A DNA stretch of 64,000 bases from assembly GCF_020733705.1 (NCBI RefSeq), contig NZ_JAJFZM010000001.1:1612001-1676000 (forward strand), given 5' to 3'. The notes below the pieces were generated by a model. The model saw only the letters and a program-made list of their open reading frames with translations, did no database searches and was not told where the DNA came from. This DNA comes from Nocardia australiensis (GTDB lineage Bacteria > Actinomycetota > Actinomycetes > Mycobacteriales > Mycobacteriaceae). Positions within the stretch are counted from its first letter, which is position 1. Every line of letters begins with the position of its first letter. Shown one piece after another: positions 59,082-64,000 of this stretch. Both the position numbers and the translations under genes were made by a program.

Positions 59082-59434
59082 CCCGTTCGTCGATCGACAC
59101 TGAACCCGGGCCGGCGAGATTGCCGCCCTATGCCGATGCTGGCCCGGGTGCCGCATGTCGCACTGCTGAAGTCTGCCGAGAATCCACTGGTCAACTCCGG
59201 AAAGTGGCCGACGATCAGCAGCGCGCGCAATCACGTCCCAGATGCGGCAAGGCCGCTGGCCGAATAGACCTGGTGCGGAGATCGGCTATCCAAGGGAGTC
59301 GTGGTCGGCTATCCCTAGCGTGCCACGCCGATAGCCGTACCCAGTGAGGGTATAAACCGTTGCCATCGTTTGCGCCGTCCTGGTTCTGAAAAGCCTGCGG
59401 CTGCAACGTGCGCTCGTCTCGCTCGAGATTTGTC
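59082..59434. other. Gene-free spacer before decayed esterase
   Basis: This 353-base stretch has short frames in several directions, none with a plausible domain. A CCCGGGCC/GGCCCGGG pair near 59105-59152 could fold as a hairpin. No promoter was identified. It marks the border between the copper operon and the accessory end. Confidence 0.4.
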
Positions 59435-60715
59435 TCAAGCAAGACCGAATCCTGGATCTATACCCGCCAGGTCAGCACTCGCAGTCCACGCGCGGGCGGC
59501 GAAGTGTGGTGTCGGCCAGTTGGCCGTGAACTGATTCGAGCCTGGGCTTACCGCGCATTCCGAGCACTCGGGGACCCCACATTTGGCCTCCGCGAACGGA
59601 CGGGTCGAGGACTGCCGGGCGGCGGGCCACGCACCGGCTTGCTTGCCCTGCAGGAGAAGACCGGCAGGCAGGCCCCGCAGTCGCTGACCGGTGGTCCGGA
59701 CGTGCACCGGCGGGCGGGAGGGGGTGAGGGAGTCGAGCGCGCCGCCGGGGTGGTTCACCACGCTCATCGTCGTGCTTTCGGCGGCACGTAGGCGACGGTC
59801 CAACTCGAAACCGAACAGCATCTGCGCCAGCTTCGACCGTTCATACGTGCGCTTGGGGTGATAGTCCCGAGTGTTCTGCAGATCGGTGAGGTCCAGCCCG
59901 AACACCAGCATCGGCCCGCGGGGCTGTTCGCCGGCGTGGATGTCGAGGAGGTTGTCGGCCATTATCGCGTCGCGGGTGCCGAGCATGGCCGCGACCCAGC
60001 TCGGTGTCGTGTCGGCCATCGCCGCGTGGTATCGCAGCAACCCAGCCGCGGTACGGGCATACAGCAGCGTCCGCTCGTACTCGCCGGTTCCCGTCGCCGC
60101 GGCCAGGGCCGGTGCCTGACGGCGCAGACTGGCGACGAAATCGTCTGCGACTGTGCGCAGTTCGCGGGCCGCCGCCGTGTCGCCGATCGATTGGTTGCCG
60201 TCTGTCAGGGCCGCGGGGGCGGTCCAGTTGGAGTCCGCGCCGATCAGATCGAGCAACCTGTCGGTGTGGTGGTGCCCGCCGTGTGCGGACAGGTAGTCCG
60301 CGACCGCGACCAGCAGCGCACGGGGGCTGGGGGCACCGGCCATTTCCAGAGGTGCGTCGAACCCGTAGAGGCGGACTTGCCGGCGGCCGGGCACAGAGTC
60401 GTTGTGTTCACGCAGCCACGACACCAGCTCGCGGTTGGTCTGCCACGCGCCGAACCCATGGCTGAACCCGGTGGCCATCACCTCGTCGAGATCGTCACTG
60501 CCACCCAGTACGTAATCCCCCAGACGCAGAGCGGCAATTCGATCGGTTTCCAGCACCACCGCGCGATAGCCCTGTTGCAACACCAGGGTGCGCACGATCT
60601 GATTGCGCAGCTGCGCGAAATGTTCACAGCTGTGGGTCGGCTCGCCGAGCCCCAGCATCGTCGGCCGGGCCGGCAGCACGGCGAGGAATGCGGCGAGGCT
60701 GTCCTGCAGGGGCAT
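59435..60715 (-). pseudogene. Decayed chimera: erythromycin-esterase N part fused to SDR C part
   Basis: The open frame codes for 426 residues, but in two foreign halves. Residues to about 273 match the erythromycin-esterase (DUF/EreA-like) family: MLGLGEPTHSCEHF, VLETDRIAAL, FSHGFGAWQTN, LYGFDAPLE. After GPMLVFG (about 59895) the usual esterase His motif is gone and the sequence becomes an SDR C-terminal half: DLQNTRDYHPKRTYERSKLA, with YERSK. The SDR tail shows two compensating frame shifts: the neighbouring frame from about 59614 reads AVLDPSVRGGQMWGP and returns near 59495. The start also lacks a ribosome site, while GGGA and ATG 60764 lie upstream in another frame. Function is doubtful. 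Confidence 0.75.
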
Positions 60716-61068
60716 GGCCGGCCAACGACATCGCCACGTCGGTCCGGTCGAACAAAGTACTCATCACGGTCCCTTCTCACGTCACACCATCAACCCAATC
60801 GACACTATCGTTGAAGAATCTGTTGAAAGTTATTCGCAGAGATACTGGGATAGCCGACCCAAACCCTCAAACCGAGGTGCCGACAACGCAGTGCTTGGAC
60901 GACTTCGGGCTGCTCCGGAGACGAGTCCGGGTCTGCCCTACGAAGACGATGCGGCAGCGTGCATTCTCGACCAGGGCACGCCCCATCCCGTATCCCTGCG
61001 CCTGTCCCAGGGCATTCCATTACGCGACCATCAAACGGTGCTGTGAGATTCGGTGAGAAGAGACCCGA
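60716..61068. other. Gene-free spacer between esterase chimera and LysR gene
   Basis: The left part holds the probable original start (ATG at 60764-60762 on the minus strand, after AAGGGACC) of the esterase, now out of frame. The rest has weak short frames on both strands without recognisable domains; it may contain decayed coding DNA. Confidence 0.4.
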
Positions 61069-61983
61069 TCACTCGCTCCGGGCAGTCTCCTGAGCGAAAC
61101 GAGCCTGCAATCGGGCGACGAAGTCGACGAGATGCGGCCGATCGTCATCCACGCGGATGGCGGCGAACCAAGATCGGTGATCACCGCGCCGGCCAACTCG
61201 GACGGTGGCGACTTCGCCACGTTTTACATACGGCGCGACCACCCAGGAGGGCAGGACTCCCACCCCCTCGCCGCCGGCGACCAGCTCGACGACCAGCTCG
61301 GTGAGCGTCGGGACGATCGACACGCTGGCCGGGCGGGCACCGGGCGGGATCGGTAGTGGAAGCGGGTCGCGCCGGGTCTGGTCGTAATGGTCGTAGAGGA
61401 TCAGATTTTCGGGGGTGAAATCCGAGGCGGTGACATATGTGCGCGCTGCCCAGGGATGGGTGGGAGCCACGACAGCACGCATTTCGTCATCCATGAGATG
61501 GGTGAGTCGAGCGTGTTCGGCCAGCGGGGTCAGTTTGGTGATGACCGCCACGTCGAGCTCGTGGGTGAGCAGCGCTTCGAGCGGATCCTCCGAGCCCAGG
61601 TCGCGCAGACCGACCACGACATCGGGATCAGCTTTTCGCATATCGCGCATGACCGCGGCAAGCCACCACACATTCGTTGCGCATTGGGCGGCCAGACGCA
61701 GATGACGGTCGCCGAATCGGGCAATATCACGGACTTCGCGTTCCGCGGCCGCCAGATCGGCCAGGATCCGCGATGCCCTGCTCAGCAACTGTGTTCCCGC
61801 TTGGTTCGGGACCAGACGACGACCGATGCGGTCGAATACCGCAGTACCCAGTCGCTCTTCCATCCGTAACAGTCGCTGACTCAAGGCGGGCTGACTTACG
61901 AACAACCGATCAGCGGCCTGCTGCAATGTGCCGCCGGCGGCCAACGCGTCGAGCAGCTCCAGGTCGCGGACGTCCAAAATCAT
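61069..61983 (-). CDS. LysR-family transcriptional regulator
   Basis: The 304-residue protein has the LysR helix-turn-helix: LELLDALAAGGTLQQAADRL, then FVSQPALSQRLLRMEERLGT. The effector domain follows, with LTHELDVAVITKL and a Pro/Leu-rich LPLPIPPGARPASVSI loop. It is divergent from an SDR gene 115 bases away, the classical LysR layout, and likely controls that gene. An A/T-rich dyad lies between them. Confidence 0.92.
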   Translation of the reverse strand: MILDVRDLELLDALAAGGTLQQAADRLFVSQPALSQRLLRMEERLGTAVFDRIGRRLVPNQAGTQLLSRASRILADLAAAEREVRDIARFGDRHLRLAAQCATNVWWLAAVMRDMRKADPDVVVGLRDLGSEDPLEALLTHELDVAVITKLTPLAEHARLTHLMDDEMRAVVAPTHPWAARTYVTASDFTPENLILYDHYDQTRRDPLPLPIPPGARPASVSIVPTLTELVVELVAGGEGVGVLPSWVVAPYVKRGEVATVRVGRRGDHRSWFAAIRVDDDRPHLVDFVARLQARFAQETARSE

Positions 61984-61985
61984 AA

Positions 61986-62006
61986 TCTGAGCTTATCTAT
62001 AACAGA
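61986..62006. promoter_or_regulatory. Candidate LysR-type operator
   Basis: TCTG (61986-61989) and CAGA (62003-62006) flank TTATCTATAA (61993-62002), making a nested dyad next to the LysR start. The general form suits the T-N11-A class of LysR sites. Binding is inferred. Confidence 0.45.
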
Positions 62007-62098
62007 GAAATTGTGTCGTGGACGTTTGTAACACGGTCGTCGAACCTGGACAGGTGCCGGTCCAGCCCCGACCGCGCCACCACGACGAGAGGAAACAA

Positions 62099-62839
62099 AT
62101 GACGTTCCAGTTGCGAACTGCGGTAGTAACCGGCGGATCGAGCGGTATCGGCTTCGCGACAGCACAAGCGCTGGTCGCCCGCGGAGACAAAGTGGTGATC
62201 GGCGGGCGGGATGGCGACAAACTGGCGCAGGCGGCACGCACCCTCGGTAGCGCGGAGCAAGTCCGCTTCGTCGCGGGCGACAGCGCCGACCCAGCCACCG
62301 CGACAGCGCTGGTGTCAGCCGCAGTGGAGGCATTCGGATCGATCGATATTCTGGTCAACAATGCCGGCACGTTCGGCATGACGCCGATCACCGATGTCGA
62401 GCCGGCCGAACTCGACCAACTCCTGAACGGGAATCTACGCGGCACCTACCTCGTGACCCAGGCGGTCGCCCGACAGCTGATCGCCCAGAACACCGGGGGC
62501 GCCATCGTCAACATCACCACCGCGCTGCTCTCACACGCCTTGGGCAGCCTGCCCGCCAGTGCCACACTGATCTCCAAGGGGGGCGTGCGCGCCCTCACCA
62601 TCGCGCTGGCCGCCGAACTCGCCCCCTACCGGATCCGAGTGAACGAGGTCGCACCCGGCATTGTGCGCACTCCGCTACACGCTGGCGGTGATGTCGATGC
62701 CCTCAGCGGTCTCGCAGCACTCAACCGCGTTGCCGAACCCCACGAAATCGCCTCCGCGGTGATACATCTCGCAGATGCCGACTTCACCACCGGCGCCATC
62801 CTGACTGTCGACGGCGGCTTCGCAACAACCCGCGCCTGA
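62099..62839 (+). CDS. Short-chain dehydrogenase-like protein lacking catalytic Tyr
   Basis: GAGAGGAAACAA precedes the ATG at 62099. The 246-residue protein has the cofactor motif TGGSSGIGFATAQAL, GGRDG for NADP preference, VNNAG, and a C terminus GAILTVDGGFATT. At the active site, Lys160 is present but the position four before it is Thr156 instead of Tyr, and the usual Ser is also not found. Related SDRs with this change exist; the reaction may be altered or lost. It is paired with the divergent LysR gene. Confidence 0.88.
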   Translation: MTFQLRTAVVTGGSSGIGFATAQALVARGDKVVIGGRDGDKLAQAARTLGSAEQVRFVAGDSADPATATALVSAAVEAFGSIDILVNNAGTFGMTPITDVEPAELDQLLNGNLRGTYLVTQAVARQLIAQNTGGAIVNITTALLSHALGSLPASATLISKGGVRALTIALAAELAPYRIRVNEVAPGIVRTPLHAGGDVDALSGLAALNRVAEPHEIASAVIHLADADFTTGAILTVDGGFATTRA

Positions 62840-63070
62840 CGCGCGATCCATGGAACCGATACCGGGAGGTGAGTGCTCAACTGCGCCATTTCAACACCGG
62901 TAACGAGGGTCATCGCCCCTGCCGCTACCGAGCAGCTCGATACCTCGATCGGAGCCTTGGGACATCGCCAGGGATCGAGCGCGGAACACCTCCACATAAT
63001 CTCTTAGCTTGTTCTTTATCCTCGTGGACCAGACTGTTTGGCTTGCTTGATGATTCCCGGGACAAGCGGG
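62840..63070. other. Spacer before IS701-like element
   Basis: These bases hold no clear gene. The element's left end should lie near 63000-63070, but no terminal repeat could be set because the right end is out of view. Confidence 0.4.
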
Positions 63071-63129
63071 CGGCCTTCGCCTGATCATGTGCTCCGACCA
63101 AGGAATCACGTGAATCAGAACGAAGGCCG
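63071..63129 (+). repeat. Hairpin over the transposase ribosome-binding region
   Basis: CGGCCTTCG (63071-63079) pairs with CGAAGGCCG (63121-63129) and CTGAT (63081-63085) with ATCAG (63114-63118). The 3' arm contains AAGG, the likely ribosome site for the ATG at 63135. Such hairpins keep outside transcripts from producing transposase. Confidence 0.55.
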
Positions 63130-63134
63130 TGGGG

Positions 63135-64000
63135 ATGAGTCTGCCGGTCGCCGGTGAGGCGGGGGAAGCGTTCGCGGAACTGTCACGTATGCGCGGCGAG
63201 TTCTACGCGTGTCTGACCGTGCGCGGCGATGAGTTGTTCGAGCTCACCGACGCGATGCTATGTGCGCAGGGGGCGGTGCGGTCGATTCCGGAGTTGACAT
63301 TGACGCCCGAGCATCGCCGCGGGCACGGGGCGCTCTACGACGGCTTGAATGCCGGTCGTATCGATGTTGATCGATTGCGGAATCTGTTGTCCCGCACCAA
63401 GTTACCCAGGTTTCCGGAGGGTCGCCTGGTGTTGGCGGTGGATGTGTCGGCGTGGCTGCGTTCGGATGCGGCGTGTTCGCCGGATCGGCTGTTCTGCCAC
63501 GTCTACGGACGAGCGAAATCGGCATCGCAGTTCATCCCGGGCTGGCCGTACTCGTTCGTCGCGGTCCTCGAACCCGGCGCTTCATCCTGGACGCAGATCC
63601 TGGACGCGGTGCGCCTCGGTCCCGAAGACGACGCGACCGTGGTCACCGCCGCCCAACTGCGGCAGGTGGTGCAGCGGCTGATCGCTGCGGGCCAGTGGCG
63701 CGACGGTGACCCCGACATCCTGATCGTGGCCGACGCCGGCTACGACGTGTGCCGGCTGGGATGGGTGCTGGCCGATCTGCCGGTCGAACTGGTCGGGCGG
63801 CTGCGCTCGGACCGGGTGATGCAGCTACCCAAACCAGTCCGGGCACCCGGCACCAACGAGCGCCCACCCAAACACGGGCCGCAGTTCCGGTTCACCGACC
63901 CTGGGTCCTGGCCGGAGCCCGCGGTCACCACGATCACCGCGACCAGCAACTACGGCAAGGCCCTCACCCAGGCATGGGATCGGGTCCACCCCAGGTTGAC
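63135..64000 (+). mobile_element. IS701-like transposase, 3' end outside window
   Basis: The frame is open from ATG 63135 to the window edge, giving at least 288 residues. It has RMRGEFYACLTVRGDELFEL, LVLAVDVSAWLRSDAACSPD with the first catalytic Asp, HVYGRAKSASQFIPGWPYS, and DILIVADAGYDVCRLGWVL with the second Asp. This is the pattern of the IS701-type DDE transposases common in actinobacteria. The reading frame is intact as far as seen, so the element could be active. Confidence 0.88.

Noticed and set aside
59105..59152. CCCGGGCC/GGCCCGGG pairing as a terminator or attachment site
   Set aside because: The loop is long, there is no U run, and no gene ends close by, so no role was assigned.

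Overview
The window is high-GC actinobacterial DNA, most likely from Nocardia or a close mycolic-acid-producing relative. Supporting signs are LysX (lysylphosphatidylglycerol synthase fused to lysyl-tRNA synthetase), a PE-PPE-EspG cassette, cutinase-type and LCP envelope proteins, many GTG starts, and a gene order that, from memory, resembles the M. tuberculosis stretch from about Rv3816 to Rv3859 (acyltransferase, MBL-Rieske protein, serS, septum protein, zinicin-like peptidase, phosphatase, pheA, LCP, ferritin, glpQ1, gltBD).

Layout. 1-5032: glutamate synthase, gltB (5' end outside the window) and gltD, with an odd duplicated junction. 5.4-12.9 kb: cutinase, small secreted and membrane proteins, lysX, S4-domain protein, RraA-like protein and two DUF5313 paralogues. 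13.0-16.8 kb: a leftward run containing ycnI-copC-copD copper genes. 17-20.4 kb: a TM0106-type nuclease, a VOC/MerR-TipAS pair and an IS481-like remnant. 20.5-30 kb: htpG, a methyltransferase, SDRs, TetR, a GDT1/TMEM165-type manganese exporter behind a yybP-ykoY riboswitch, sodA and msrA. 30-38.6 kb: rhodanese, DUF4328 and GDPD proteins, DUF5926, two tandem ferritins, LCP, CPBP protease and a DUF2470 protein, with two IdeR-like iron boxes. 38.6-49.2 kb: a deleted IS630 copy, pheA and phosphatase, PE-PPE-EspG, peptidase, septum protein, serS and a GGDEF-EAL protein. 49.4-55.5 kb: MpaB-type oxygenase, DMT transporter, MBL-Rieske protein, lipoprotein and acyltransferase. 55.5-59.1 kb: a leftward copper-efflux operon (copZ-like, His-rich secreted protein, copA) with a CsoR/RicR-type operator inside its promoter. 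59.1-64 kb: an accessory end with a decayed erythromycin esterase/SDR chimera, a divergent LysR-SDR pair and the start of an IS701-like element that leaves the window.

How the genes work together. Metal handling recurs: manganese efflux under riboswitch control close to a SodA with the Gln typical of Mn enzymes, iron storage and a DUF2470 protein near IdeR-like boxes, and two separate copper systems. Oxidative-stress repair (SodA, MsrA) and cell-envelope functions (LysX, LCP, GDPD, acyltransferase, cutinase) make up much of the rest. The strongest unusual points are the Mn riboswitch, the esterase/SDR chimera, the duplicated gltB-gltD junction, the iron-box/ferritin region with a degenerate ferritin paralogue, an 18-residue hydrophobic peptide ORF, and a triplet of DnaA-box-like repeats in a gene-free stretch. 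No tRNA, rRNA or CRISPR array was seen.
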